A program made the position numbers and the translations under genes. A stretch of 64,000 nucleotides of DNA from Salinilacustrithrix sp034522155 (GTDB lineage Bacteria > Actinomycetota > Acidimicrobiia > Acidimicrobiales > Salinilacustritrichaceae). The notes beneath the pieces were generated by a model that worked only from the letters and a program-made list of their open reading frames with translations, did no database searches and was not told the origin of the DNA. Location of the stretch: assembly GCA_034522155.1 (NCBI GenBank), contig JAXHLP010000012.1, forward strand, positions 124,001 to 188,000, written 5' to 3'. Positions 24,024 to 33,089 of the stretch are shown here, one piece after another. Positions within the stretch are counted from its first letter, which is position 1. Every line of letters starts with the position of its first letter.

Positions 24024-25079
24024 CTAGCTCGGCATGAGATGGTGGGCCGAGTACACGGGCAGGTCGAGGTAGGTCAGCACCCCGGGCGCCGCGTCCACGA
24101 CGTGCGGGATGGCGTTGAGCACGTGCATGGCCGTGGCCAGGCAGCCCGCGTGGTTGTGATCGCCGTGGTCCGACGACAGCGAGAGCTCGAGCTGCAGGTG
24201 GGGCTCACCCTCGATGAGGATGCGGTACCCCTCCCCCTGCGGCCAATCCGGCGCATCGCCCTCGCGCAGTCGGGTGACGTGTTCCACCACAATGCGCTCC
24301 TCGCCACCGACGATGCCGATGATCTCGAACCGCATGCCCGAGATCGTTCCGGCCTCGATGCGCCCCGAGGCGATCTCGAAGCCGCGGTCGGCGTGGACGA
24401 GCTGGTGACGCTCCTCGATGCGTTCGATCGAGATGTCGAGCGCGGCGGCCACCATCTCCAGGACCGGCCCCCAGGCCAGCGTGGTCGAGCCGGGGGCCAG
24501 CAGGAGTGACTGGTCGGGCGAGTCCTTCCCGAACCCCATGATCTCGAACATCGTGAACGGGTTGTTCCAGGTGGCGTAGTCGACGATCTCCATCATCCGG
24601 ACGCTGCGCACCTCCTTGCACAACGCCATCGTCGGAATGGCCAGGCCGGCGTTGCCGAACCCGGGGTCGATGCCCGAGGTGTACATCGAGGTACCGCCCT
24701 TCTCACACGCAGCGGCGAGCTGCTCGGCGATCCCGCCGTCGGTCGCGTCGGGATACAGCAGTGGGACGAACGAGGTGTTGACCACGTTCTTGCCCGACTC
24801 GAGCATCCGGCACAGGTCGGTGACCACCTCCTGGGGTCGCGCGTCGGAGTGCGCCGTGTAGCAGATGACGTCAGCGTCCATGGCGAGCAGGGCGTCGCCG
24901 TCCTGACTCGCCGCGACTCCGAGCGCTCCGGTGCCGCACAGCTCGCCGGCGTCGCGGCCGGCCTTGTTGTCGCTGTGCACCCACAAGCCGACGAGCTCGA
25001 GGTCGGGATGGGCGGCGATGGCGGGCACGGCGTGGATGCCCACGGTGCCCGTGGCCCACTGGATGACGCGGTGCGGCAT
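24024..25079 (-). CDS. DapB-fold NAD(P)H-dependent dehydrogenase
   Basis: The 351-residue protein resembles the dihydrodipicolinate-reductase-like/2,4-diaminopentanoate-dehydrogenase family. The N-terminal Rossmann region is VIQWATGTVGIHAVPAIA with LELVGLWVHSDNKAG. Central GIDPGFGNAGLAIPTM and a C-terminal NHAGCLATAMHVLNAIP follow. These enzymes act on amine or imine groups. It has an ordinary leader with GGGAGA before the ATG. The substrate is not deducible here. Confidence 0.8.
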   Translation of the reverse strand: MPHRVIQWATGTVGIHAVPAIAAHPDLELVGLWVHSDNKAGRDAGELCGTGALGVAASQDGDALLAMDADVICYTAHSDARPQEVVTDLCRMLESGKNVVNTSFVPLLYPDATDGGIAEQLAAACEKGGTSMYTSGIDPGFGNAGLAIPTMALCKEVRSVRMMEIVDYATWNNPFTMFEIMGFGKDSPDQSLLLAPGSTTLAWGPVLEMVAAALDISIERIEERHQLVHADRGFEIASGRIEAGTISGMRFEIIGIVGGEERIVVEHVTRLREGDAPDWPQGEGYRILIEGEPHLQLELSLSSDHGDHNHAGCLATAMHVLNAIPHVVDAAPGVLTYLDLPVYSAHHLMPS

Positions 25080-25226
25080 TGGTTCGGATCTCCCCGGTGT
25101 CGTTCGCTGACCTGACGGCGCGTCAGGAACTCAGGAACCTAGCTGGCCGGCTCGGAACCGGCGACGCAGCGGCGTCGGCGCCCTGCGCCTGACGAACGGC
25201 TCAAGACATGCGGCGGAACGAAGGTT

Positions 25227-25256
25227 GGCGCCAGGAGACGTTGCGAGGCACAGCCG
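25227..25256 (-). repeat. Diverged relative of the 18-kb tandem unit
   Basis: Read on the minus strand, GGCTGTGCCTCGCAACGTCT matches the 40-base unit at 18015 (GGCTGCGCCTCACAACGTCT) with 2 differences in 20 bases, then diverges. It lies in the 236-base space between the DapB-fold gene and the acyl-CoA synthetase alpha gene, which otherwise shows no clear signal. Confidence 0.5.
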
Positions 25257-25315
25257 AGCAACTCTCGAAGTGAGGAGGCCCGCGCCGGCAAGCCTCACAG
25301 CCGACGAACGACGCA

Positions 25316-26785
25316 TCAGCCGAGCCCGCGGGCGTCGCGCCAGCGCCGGTAGCGCCACAGGTGGTCGAGTGCGGTGACGGCCCGGTTGGCCGACGGGTAC
25401 GCCAGCCGTCCCCGCTCGCGCAGCGCGCGCGGCGCGGGGTTGTCGGGGTGGGTGATGGCGAGCTCGGTGGCCACGAGAACGGGCTTGCCGTGCTCGTCGC
25501 TCGCGTCGCAGGCGGCTTCGGCGTAGCGGGCGTCCTGGCGCTCGTGGAACCCCGCCATCCGCTCGAGCCCGTGGTCGGGGAAGAACCCACCGGTGCGCAG
25601 CAGCGCGGCCTGGTTCGACTGGATCCCGATGCCGAGGTAGATCACGGCGTCGACGTCGGGGTGACCGGCGACCAGCGAGATGATCTCGGGGATCGTGTCG
25701 CGCGTCTCGCCGCCGGCGAGGTCGACCGGGTTGTTCTTGCTCCACCGCGGCGGCAGCAGCTCGTCGATGGCGTCGTAGAGGTCCTGGGGCAGTGCCGTGA
25801 GCTCGAGGTCGGTGCCCGCGATGGCGTCGGCGGTGGCCACGCCCCACCCGCCGACGGTGGTGAGCACGACCACCCGGTTGCCCGACGGCAGTGGCTGGGT
25901 CGCGAAGGTCGCGGCGGCCTCGTAGGCCTCCTCGATCGTGCGGGCGCGTGTGATGCCGGCCTGGCGGGCCACACCGTCGAAGACCCGGTCGTCGCTGGCC
26001 AACGAACCGGTGTGGCTCGCCGCCGCCCGCTGGCCACCGGCAGTGGCACCGCCCTTGACGATGACCACGGGCTTGCGCTCGGCCACTGATCGCATCCGGG
26101 TGGCGAACGCCCGCCCGTCGGAGATGCCCTCCACGTAGGCGAGCCCCACCGCGGTGGCCTCGTCATCGGCGTAGAAGTCGAGGTAGTCGGGGACGGTGAC
26201 GTTGATGGCGTTGCCGGCCGACACGGCCCGAGAGATGCCCACGCCGGTCTGCACCGCGTAATTCTCGAACGACGACACGAAGTTGCCCGACTGGCTGGCC
26301 ACGCCGATGCGCCCCGGCGGCGGGATCGGCGCCACGATCTGGGCACACAGCCGGGCCGGGGTCGACACCACACCCTGTCCGTTGGGTCCGGCGACGAGGA
26401 TGCCGAGCTCGTCGGCGATGGCGATGAGCTCTTCCTGGGCGCTGGCACCCTCCTCCCCCGCCTCGGCGTAGCCGCCCGAGGTGATGAACGCGGCGCCCAC
26501 GCCGATCGACGCGGCTTCACGCAGGATCTGCTCGTTCGCGGCCGCGGGCGTGCACAGGAAGATGAGGTCGGCCTCGCCGGCGGGGATGTCGGTCACGTTC
26601 GGGACCGTCGGGACCCCGAGCACCTCGGACCCGTCGCGGTTGGTGGCGAACACCTCCCCCGGGTACCCACCGGCCAGCAGGTTGTGCAAGGACACGAACC
26701 CGAACTTGCCCGGATGCGTCGACGCCCCGGCGATGATCACACCCCGGGGCTCGAACAGCGCGCGGAACTGCTCCTCGGTCGCCAC
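25316..26785 (-). CDS. NDP-forming acyl-CoA synthetase, alpha (CoA-binding) subunit
   Basis: The 489-residue protein has the CoA-binding Rossmann domain (GVIIAGASTHPGKFGF) and succinyl-CoA-synthetase-like domains with VAGPNGQGVVSTPA and RIGVASQSGNFVSS. The phospho-His segment is AASHTGSLA. It activates acids to CoA esters with ATP or GTP, releasing NDP and phosphate. It starts 2 bases after the ATP-grasp beta gene; in many bacteria the two are fused. Substrate could be acetate, another short acid or an aromatic acid. Confidence 0.85.
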   Translation of the reverse strand: MATEEQFRALFEPRGVIIAGASTHPGKFGFVSLHNLLAGGYPGEVFATNRDGSEVLGVPTVPNVTDIPAGEADLIFLCTPAAANEQILREAASIGVGAAFITSGGYAEAGEEGASAQEELIAIADELGILVAGPNGQGVVSTPARLCAQIVAPIPPPGRIGVASQSGNFVSSFENYAVQTGVGISRAVSAGNAINVTVPDYLDFYADDEATAVGLAYVEGISDGRAFATRMRSVAERKPVVIVKGGATAGGQRAAASHTGSLASDDRVFDGVARQAGITRARTIEEAYEAAATFATQPLPSGNRVVVLTTVGGWGVATADAIAGTDLELTALPQDLYDAIDELLPPRWSKNNPVDLAGGETRDTIPEIISLVAGHPDVDAVIYLGIGIQSNQAALLRTGGFFPDHGLERMAGFHERQDARYAEAACDASDEHGKPVLVATELAITHPDNPAPRALRERGRLAYPSANRAVTALDHLWRYRRWRDARGLG

Positions 26786-26787
26786 GA

Positions 26788-27438
26788 CTACGCCTCTCGG
26801 AGCTCGATGAGGGCGTCGACGGCCACGGGCGAGCCGTCGGCCGTCACGATCAGCGGGTTGCAGTCGGCGCCGACGATGCGGGCGTCGGCCTCGGCCGCGT
26901 CGGACAGGGCCCGGAGCACGGCCACGAGCTTCGTGCGGTCGACCGCGGCCTCGCCGCGGAAGTCGCCGAGGAGCGTCTGGGTGTCGAGGCCGTCGATCAT
27001 CTCGGCCGCGTCGACGTCGTCGATCGGCACCAGCCGGAAGGTCACGTCGGCCACCGCCTCGGCCAGGATCCCGCCGACCCCGAGCATCACCGTCATCCCG
27101 AACTGCGGGTCGTTGTGCAACCCGGCGATCAGCTCCCGGTTGCCCTTCACCATCGGCGCCACCAGCACGTGGACCTCACCATCGTCTGGCGTCGCCGCGC
27201 CGAGCAGCTCGGCCGCGGCGCTGCGGACGGCGTCGTCGTCGGCCAACCCGAGCCGCACCAGTCCCCGCTCGGTCTTGTGGGCGATCGAATCGCCGCCCAG
27301 CTTGACGACCACCGGAAGGCCGACCTCGTTGGCCGCGGCGGCCGCCTCGTCGGCCGTCGAAACGACTCGTTCCTCGGCCACCGGCAACCCGTGCGCCGCC
27401 AGCAACGCCTTCGATTCAGCCTCGGACAGTGTCGGCAC
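26788..27438 (-). CDS. NDP-forming acyl-CoA synthetase, beta (ATP-grasp) subunit
   Basis: This 216-residue ATP-grasp_5 protein has the N-terminal SEAESKALLAAHGLPVAEE and VVVKLGGDSIAHKTERG with the phosphate-binding Lys. VMLGVGGILAEAVADVTFRL and VGADCNPLIV follow near the end. It supplies the nucleotide-binding half for the alpha protein encoded next. The GTG start has TAGGTT 8 bases upstream, making it the first gene of the pair. Confidence 0.85.
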   Translation of the reverse strand: MPTLSEAESKALLAAHGLPVAEERVVSTADEAAAAANEVGLPVVVKLGGDSIAHKTERGLVRLGLADDDAVRSAAAELLGAATPDDGEVHVLVAPMVKGNRELIAGLHNDPQFGMTVMLGVGGILAEAVADVTFRLVPIDDVDAAEMIDGLDTQTLLGDFRGEAAVDRTKLVAVLRALSDAAEADARIVGADCNPLIVTADGSPVAVDALIELREA

Positions 27439-27446
27439 GGGCCGGA

Positions 27447-27452
27447 AACCTA
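27447..27452 (-). promoter_or_regulatory. -10 element of leaderless promoter for the acyl-CoA synthetase pair
   Basis: TAGGTT, 8 bases, then GTG. Confidence 0.6.
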
Positions 27453-27641
27453 GACGCGCCCGGTGGGGTGGCCCGAACCTGGGTCACCGAGGTTCCGCGC
27501 TCTTCCATCCGACCTGAGCCGAGCGCGCCGGCAAGCCGAACGCGAGACGTCCGACGATGCGCGTTGGGAACTTCGTCGTACGGGGAGTGCGCGCCGCGAG
27601 GAACGAGGATCCAACCCGGAGGGTTTGCGTACGCTCCGCTG

Positions 27642-28277
27642 TCACGGTTCCTTCTGGAGCGCCACCCGGAAGAACTCGCGGATGTGGTCGCGGCGGCGGG
27701 CGACGAGCTCGTCGGAGCGCGGGTCCTCGCCGAGCAGGCCCTCGATGAAGGGCACGTCGGAGAAGTAGGACAGCACGGCGCCGAGGCCGGAGATCACCAT
27801 CTGCTCGGGATCGTGGTCGCGGAAGACGCCGTCCTTGATCTGGGCCTGGAGGAATCCGACCGCCCGTTCGAACATCGGGCGCAGGGTGGCGCCGAGGTCG
27901 ACGCCGAAGTGGGTGCCGTCGAGCGCCTCGCGCCGTACGAGGCGGACGATGTCGGGGTTCTCGGCGAAGAACTCGAAGCCGGCGGACAGGCCGCGATCGA
28001 ACTGATCCCAGCCGTCGTAGGGCCCCTCGATTGCGTTCTCGACCTTCAGGAACCACTCGGCCAGGAGCCGCTCGAAGACCGCGGTGTAGAGCTCGTCCTT
28101 GTTGGGGAAGTGGTGGAGGACGCTGGCCTTGGCGATGCCGACCGCGCTGGCGATCTCGCCGATGGACGCGCCGTCGTAGCCTCGCTCGGCGAAGGCCCGC
28201 CGGGCGGCGAGGAGGATCGCCTCGCGGGTGGAACCCTGGTCCCTCGCCTGCTCGGCAGCGGTTTCACCGACGGTCAC
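27642..28277 (-). CDS. TetR/AcrR family transcriptional regulator
   Basis: The 211-residue regulator has the DNA-binding helices AFAERGYDGASIGEIASAVGI and SVLHHFPNKDELYTAVF (about residues 28-68). A helical ligand-binding domain of usual size follows. The GTG start has TAGCCT 6 bases upstream. It is divergent from the 28.4-kb plus operon and follows, on its strand, the acyl-CoA synthetase pair 203 bases away; both are candidate targets. Ligand unknown, possibly an acyl-CoA by context. Confidence 0.9.
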   Translation of the reverse strand: MTVGETAAEQARDQGSTREAILLAARRAFAERGYDGASIGEIASAVGIAKASVLHHFPNKDELYTAVFERLLAEWFLKVENAIEGPYDGWDQFDRGLSAGFEFFAENPDIVRLVRREALDGTHFGVDLGATLRPMFERAVGFLQAQIKDGVFRDHDPEQMVISGLGAVLSYFSDVPFIEGLLGEDPRSDELVARRRDHIREFFRVALQKEP

Positions 28278-28283
28278 GGGTGC

Positions 28284-28289
28284 AGGCTA
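28284..28289 (-). promoter_or_regulatory. -10 element of leaderless promoter for the TetR gene
   Basis: TAGCCT, 6 bases, then GTG. Confidence 0.6.
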
Positions 28290-28336
28290 CTGGCCGGGGG
28301 CGGGGTCCCCGGGCCCATCGCCGCGACGGGTACGCC

Positions 28337-28420
28337 GATAGGTCTGATCGGTCCGACTCCGTCGGCCCATCAGGTCCTGCGGCTCATTTCGGACTCGGTC
28401 CTCGTTTCGCCGTAGGTTCG
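28337..28420 (+). repeat. Dispersed intergenic repeat, family A, copy 2
   Basis: Aligns over about 84 bases with 809-895 in the same orientation. Its right end TTCGCCGTAGGTTCGG contains the -10 hexamer used by the next plus-strand gene. Confidence 0.75.
28413..28418 (+). promoter_or_regulatory. -10 element of leaderless promoter for the DUF6941-like/FIST pair
   Basis: TAGGTT, 7 bases, then ATG. The hexamer belongs to the dispersed repeat. Confidence 0.65.
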
Positions 28421-28425
28421 GCTTC

Positions 28426-28818
28426 ATGGACGTCATTGCCGCCCTCTTCGTCGAGGACATCCAGCAGGAGCAAACCTTCGCCGGAGGTCCCACGACCTTC
28501 GATCTCGGCAAGGTCCACTTCTCCGCCGTCCCCGTCGAACCGCCGCCCGTGACCATGGCGCCCCATCTGGTGGTGTTCGTCCGCTGTGCCCCCGACGAGG
28601 CCGGGACCGGCGCCCTCGAGGTCCGGTTCATGCGCGACGGCGAGCAGCTCGCCCGCAACGTGCAACCGCTCCAGGTCGAGCCGGGCAAGTTCGACCGTCG
28701 CCTGGTCCGGGGTGAGCTCGAGTTCGAGGACTACGGCACGGTCGAAGCCCACGTCCGCGTCGACGAAGGGTCCGTCGTGATCGTGCCGTACACCATCGTT
28801 CCCGGCCCGTCGAGCTGA
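28426..28818 (+). CDS. Small beta-rich protein, DUF6941-like, unknown function
   Basis: The 130-residue acidic product is predicted to be almost entirely beta strands: VHFSAVPVEPPPV, HLVVFVRCAPDEAG, ALEVRFMRDGEQLA and VVIVPYTIVPG. There is no signal peptide or membrane segment. It resembles the DUF6941 beta-sandwich group, but I am not certain. It is followed 8 bases later by the FIST gene, so the two form an operon. Confidence 0.7.
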   Translation: MDVIAALFVEDIQQEQTFAGGPTTFDLGKVHFSAVPVEPPPVTMAPHLVVFVRCAPDEAGTGALEVRFMRDGEQLARNVQPLQVEPGKFDRRLVRGELEFEDYGTVEAHVRVDEGSVVIVPYTIVPGPSS

Positions 28819-28826
28819 GTCGCGCC

Positions 28827-29969
28827 ATGAGCTTCGCCGCCGCGCTCTCCGAACATCCCGTCGCCGCCGACGCGGTCGGCGAGGTGCTCGGCAGCCTCGT
28901 CGAGGACGGCGGGGTCGAACCCGACCTGGCCGTGGTCTTCCTCTCGACCGAGCACGCCGAGTTCGCCGGCGAGATCACCTCGGCACTGCACAACGTGCTC
29001 AAGCCCAAGGTCCTGCTCGGCTGCTCGGCCAGCGCCGTGCTCGGCCGCCGGCGTGAGGCGGAGGAGGGCCCGGCCATGTCGGTCTGGGCCAGCTGGTCGG
29101 GCGAGGTCGCGCCGGTGCGGCTCGAGACCACCCCACTCGACGAGGGCGTTGCCATCCAGGGCCTGCCCGCGGACCTCGACCAGGGCGCCACCCTCCTGCT
29201 GCTCGCCGACCCCTTCTCGTTCCCCGCTGACGGACTGGTCGACGAGCTGTCGCAGCTGCGCCCCGACGTCACCGTGGTCGGTGGGATGGCATCGGCAGCG
29301 GCGTCGCCGGGCGGGAACGCCCTGATGCTCGACCGTGACGTCGTCCACGATGGTGCCGTGGGAGCGGTGATCCCCCGCGAGCTGCTGGTCGGTCCGGTCG
29401 TGAGCCAGGGCTGCCGACCCGTGGGCGAGCCGATGGTCGTCACCGGCGCCGAGGGCAACTTCCTCCTCGAGCTCGCCGGCCAGCCCGCGCTCGAGCGCCT
29501 CGACGAGCTCATCAACGGCCTGTCGGCCGACGACCGGGTGCTGATGGCCAACGGTGTGCACCTCGGCATCGTGATCGACGAAGGCCGGACCGAGTTCGAG
29601 CACGGCGACTTCCTCATCCGCAACGTGCTCGGTGGCGACAAGGAGCGCGGCGTCCTCGCCGTGGGCGAGCAGGTCCCGGTGGGCACCACCGTCCAGTTCC
29701 AGGTGCGCGACGCGACCTCCGCTGACCAGGATCTCCACCGCCTGCTCGACGGGATCCACGGCGACGGGGCGCTCCTGTTCACCTGCAACGGGCGGGGCGT
29801 GAACCTGTTCGGGACCGCCGATCATGACGCCAACGCGGTCGCCGACCGGGTCGGCACCGAGGCCGTCGCCGGCATGTTCTGCGCCGGCGAGATCGGTCCG
29901 GTGGGCGGGCGGAGCTTCCTCCACGGATTCACCGCCTCGGTCCTGATCTTCGCCGATGATCAGACCTAG
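28827..29969 (+). CDS. FIST N/C-domain putative sensory protein
   Basis: The 380-residue protein has the FIST N domain (LAVVFLSTEHAEFAGEI, LLGCSASAVLGRRRE, VTVVGGMASAAASPGGNALM) and the FIST C domain with the typical end GALLFTCNGRGVNLFG and MFCAGEIGPVGGRSFLHG. FIST domains are thought to bind small ligands such as amino acids and often pair with signalling modules. Here it stands alone, downstream of a small beta-rich protein. No kinase or cyclase domain is fused. Confidence 0.87.
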   Translation: MSFAAALSEHPVAADAVGEVLGSLVEDGGVEPDLAVVFLSTEHAEFAGEITSALHNVLKPKVLLGCSASAVLGRRREAEEGPAMSVWASWSGEVAPVRLETTPLDEGVAIQGLPADLDQGATLLLLADPFSFPADGLVDELSQLRPDVTVVGGMASAAASPGGNALMLDRDVVHDGAVGAVIPRELLVGPVVSQGCRPVGEPMVVTGAEGNFLLELAGQPALERLDELINGLSADDRVLMANGVHLGIVIDEGRTEFEHGDFLIRNVLGGDKERGVLAVGEQVPVGTTVQFQVRDATSADQDLHRLLDGIHGDGALLFTCNGRGVNLFGTADHDANAVADRVGTEAVAGMFCAGEIGPVGGRSFLHGFTASVLIFADDQT

Positions 29970-30026
29970 TGTTGGCTTGACCCCGTTCGCCCGGTCTTCG
30001 GACCCGTCACTGCCAGGAGCCCCACC

Positions 30027-31985
30027 GTGACCGACCCGGATCTGGAGAAGCGGGCCATCGACGTCATCCGGGGTCTGGCCATGGACGCACCCCACGCGGC
30101 CAGCAGCGGCCACCAGGGCACGGCGATGGCCCTCGCCCCGCTGGCCCACGTGCTCTGGACCCGGATCATGGACTACGACGCGGCCGACCCCGACTGGCCC
30201 GACCGCGACCGGTTCGTGCTGTCCGCCGGCCACGCCAGCATCCTCCAGTACTCGATGCTCCACCTCACCGGGTGCGGGCTGAGCCTCGACGATCTCAAGC
30301 AGTTCCGCCAGTGGGGCTCGAAGACTCCCGGTCATCCCGAGGTCGGCCACACGCGCGGCGTCGAGGTCACCACCGGCCCGCTCGGGCAGGGGTTCGCCAA
30401 CGCCGTCGGCATGGCGCTGGCCGAACGGTGGCTGTCCGCCCGCTTCGGCGCCGACCTGTTCGACCACCACACCTTCGTGATCGCCAGTGACGGCGACCTC
30501 CAGGAGGGCGTGAGCCACGAGGCCGCCTCCCTCGCCGGCCACCAGAAGCTCGGCAAGCTCGTGGTGGTCTACGACGACAACCACGTCTCCATCGACGGCG
30601 TCACCGAGCTGTCGCTGTCCGACGACGCCGCCACCCGCTTCCGCGGCTACGGCTGGGACGTCGACGAGCTCGGCGAGGGGGCCGAGGATCTCGACGCCCT
30701 CGAAGCGGCCCTCCGGCGAGCAAAGACGGTCGACGACGCGCCGACGCTCATCGTCCTGCGCAGCCACATCGCCCACCCGTCGCCGTCGCTGCTCGACGCC
30801 CCCGCCGCCCACGGTCTGGCCTTCACCGACGACACCATCACCGAGGCCAAGGAGGTGATGGGCCTCCCCGACGAGCCGTTCACCGTGCCCGATGAGGTGC
30901 TCGCCTATTACCGCGACGTGGGCGAACAGGGCCGGTCCCAGCGCGAGGCGTGGGAGAAGCGCCTGGCCGCCTTCGCCGGCGACCGGGCCGCGCTCGACTG
31001 CTGCCTCGACGCCGAGGGCATGCCCGGCTGGGAGGACGCGGTGCCGAGCTTCGGGCTCGACGACAAGCTCGCCACCCGCCAGGCCTCGGGCAAGGTGCTC
31101 CAGGCGCTCATCGAGCGAGTGCCCGGACTGCTCGGCGGTGGCGCCGACCTCACGGGCAACACGGGCACCAAGATCGCCGATGCCGGGGTGTTGGGTCCCG
31201 ACGAGCCCGACGGCCGCCAGCTGTACTTCGGTGTCCGCGAGCACGGGATGGCCGCGGTCATGAACGGCATGGCGCTCCACGGCGGCGTGCTGCCGGTGGG
31301 CGGCACGTTCCTCGTGTTCTCCGACTACGCCCGGGGGGCCATCCGCCTGGCCGCCATCAGCGGCGCCAAAGTCATCTACTCGTTCTCCCACGACTCGGTC
31401 GGGGTCGGCGAGGACGGCCCCACCCACCAACCGGTCGAGCAGGTGGCCTCGCTGCGGGCGACGCCCGGGCTGTCGGTCATCCGACCCGCCGACGCCAACG
31501 AGACCGCGGCGGCGTGGAAGGCGGCTGTCGGCCACGACGGCCCCACCGCCCTGATCCTCTCGCGCCAGGGCGTCCCCACGCTCGAGGGCACCTCCGAGCA
31601 GGGTGTGCTCCGCGGCGGCTACGTCCTCCGCGACCACGACACGGCCGACATCACGCTCGTGTCCACCGGCAGCGAGGTCCACGTGTGCGTCGACGCGGCC
31701 GAGCAACTCGCCGCCGACGGCATCGGTGCCCGGGTCGTGTCGCTCCCGTCGTGGGACCGCTTCGAGGACCAGTCCGACGCGTACCGAACGAGCGTCCTCC
31801 CCGACCACATCCCGGCCCTGTCGGTCGAGGCCGGCGTGACCTTCGGCTGGGATCGCTACGCCGACGAGTCGGTCGGCATCGACCGGTTCGGCGCATCGGC
31901 ACCCGGCGCCGAGGTGCTCGAGCGGCTGGGCTTCACCCCCGCCAACATCGCCGACCGTGCCCGCACGCTGCTGGAAAGGACCTGA
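30027..31985 (+). CDS. tkt: Transketolase
   Basis: Thiamine-diphosphate enzyme of the pentose-phosphate pathway that moves two-carbon units between sugar phosphates. The 652-residue product has SSGHQGTAMALAPLAHVLW, GPLGQGFANAVGMAL and the ThDP-Mg motif SDGDLQEGVSHEAASLAG with VYDDNHVSIDG. The pyrimidine domain has YFGVREHGMAAVMNGMAL with the catalytic Glu, and HDSVGVGEDGPTHQPVEQ. A GTG start follows AGGAG. First gene of tkt-tal-pgl. Confidence 0.96.
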   Translation: MTDPDLEKRAIDVIRGLAMDAPHAASSGHQGTAMALAPLAHVLWTRIMDYDAADPDWPDRDRFVLSAGHASILQYSMLHLTGCGLSLDDLKQFRQWGSKTPGHPEVGHTRGVEVTTGPLGQGFANAVGMALAERWLSARFGADLFDHHTFVIASDGDLQEGVSHEAASLAGHQKLGKLVVVYDDNHVSIDGVTELSLSDDAATRFRGYGWDVDELGEGAEDLDALEAALRRAKTVDDAPTLIVLRSHIAHPSPSLLDAPAAHGLAFTDDTITEAKEVMGLPDEPFTVPDEVLAYYRDVGEQGRSQREAWEKRLAAFAGDRAALDCCLDAEGMPGWEDAVPSFGLDDKLATRQASGKVLQALIERVPGLLGGGADLTGNTGTKIADAGVLGPDEPDGRQLYFGVREHGMAAVMNGMALHGGVLPVGGTFLVFSDYARGAIRLAAISGAKVIYSFSHDSVGVGEDGPTHQPVEQVASLRATPGLSVIRPADANETAAAWKAAVGHDGPTALILSRQGVPTLEGTSEQGVLRGGYVLRDHDTADITLVSTGSEVHVCVDAAEQLAADGIGARVVSLPSWDRFEDQSDAYRTSVLPDHIPALSVEAGVTFGWDRYADESVGIDRFGASAPGAEVLERLGFTPANIADRARTLLERT

Positions 31986-31986
31986 A

Positions 31987-33087
31987 GTGGGACGGCTCCA
32001 CGACCTCCACGCCGCCGGCCAGTCGCCCTGGCTCGACAACCTCCGCCGAGGCTACCTGCGCTCGGGCGAGCTCGCCGCCTACGTCGATCGGGGCATCCGC
32101 GGCATCACCTCCAATCCGTCGATCTTCCAGAAGGCCATCGCCGACAGCGACGACTACGACGAGCAGCTCGACCAGCTCGTCGGCGGTGGCAGCACCGTCG
32201 AGGACGCCTACTGGCAGATGGTCAGCGACGACATCAGCGAGGCGCTCGGCGTGCTGCGCCCGGTCCACGACGCCTCCGACGGCATCGACGGCTACGTCTC
32301 GGTCGAGGTCGACCCGGGTCTCGCTCGCGACACCGACGGCACCATCGTCGCGGCCCGCCAGCTCCACGAGCGGATCGACGAACCCAACCTCTTCGTCAAG
32401 ATCCCGGCCACGGCCGAGGGTGTGCCCGCCATCCAGCAGATGATCCGTGAGGGCCACAGCATCAACGTGACCCTCATCTTCTCACTCGAGCGGTACGAGG
32501 CGGTGATGGAGGCCTACCTCGCCGGACTCGAGGCCCGCCTCGCCGACGGCCACGACGATCTGTCCGACGTGCGCAGCGTGGCGTCGTTTTTCATCTCGCG
32601 TGTCGACACCGAGGTCGACAACCGGTTGGGGGCGATCGGCACCGACCACGCGCTCGCGCTCCGGGGCACGGCCGCGGTGGCACAGGGCCAGGTCGCCTAC
32701 GGGCGTTTCCTCGACATCTTCGAGGGGCTGCGCTGGGACGCCCTTACCGCCGCCGGGGCCACGGTCCAGCGGCCGCTGTGGGCGTCGACGTCGACCAAGA
32801 ACCCCGACTACCCCGACACGCTCTACGTCGATCAGCTCATCGGGCCCGACACCGTCAACACACTGCCCGACGCCACCGTCGACGCGTTCGACGACCACGG
32901 CACCGTGGCTCGGACCGTCGACGCCGACCTCGATGGCGCCCGGGCCGCCCTCCGATCGTTGTCAGCGACTGGCGTCGACATGGCCGACGTGGGCCGCGTG
33001 CTCGAGGTCGAGGGGGTCGCAGCGTTCGAGAAGGCCTTCGATGATCTCCTCGGCACGCTGCAGACCAAGGCCGACCACCGGTCCTGA
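31987..33087 (+). CDS. tal: Transaldolase
   Basis: Transfers a dihydroxyacetone unit between sugar phosphates via a Schiff base. The 366-residue actinobacterial-type enzyme has RGITSNPSIFQKAI, the Lys region NLFVKIPATAEGVPAI with the catalytic Lys, NVTLIFSLERYEAVMEAY and SVASFFISRVDTEVD. WASTSTKNPDYPDTLYVDQL lies near the end. The GTG start lies 1 base past the tkt stop with GGAAAGGA upstream, so it is coupled to tkt. Confidence 0.95.
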   Translation: MGRLHDLHAAGQSPWLDNLRRGYLRSGELAAYVDRGIRGITSNPSIFQKAIADSDDYDEQLDQLVGGGSTVEDAYWQMVSDDISEALGVLRPVHDASDGIDGYVSVEVDPGLARDTDGTIVAARQLHERIDEPNLFVKIPATAEGVPAIQQMIREGHSINVTLIFSLERYEAVMEAYLAGLEARLADGHDDLSDVRSVASFFISRVDTEVDNRLGAIGTDHALALRGTAAVAQGQVAYGRFLDIFEGLRWDALTAAGATVQRPLWASTSTKNPDYPDTLYVDQLIGPDTVNTLPDATVDAFDDHGTVARTVDADLDGARAALRSLSATGVDMADVGRVLEVEGVAAFEKAFDDLLGTLQTKADHRS

Positions 33088-33089
33088 CC

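Noticed and set aside
25136..25313. Open frame on the minus strand in the gap before the acyl-CoA synthetase alpha gene
   Set aside because: Arg/Ala-rich, no start signal, and part of it is related to a non-coding tandem repeat.
28731..32039. 1100-codon open frame on the minus strand opposite FIST and transketolase
   Set aside because: It is the antisense shadow of two well-supported plus-strand genes; G+C-rich third positions keep the reverse frame open. The translated sequence is low-complexity and matches nothing.
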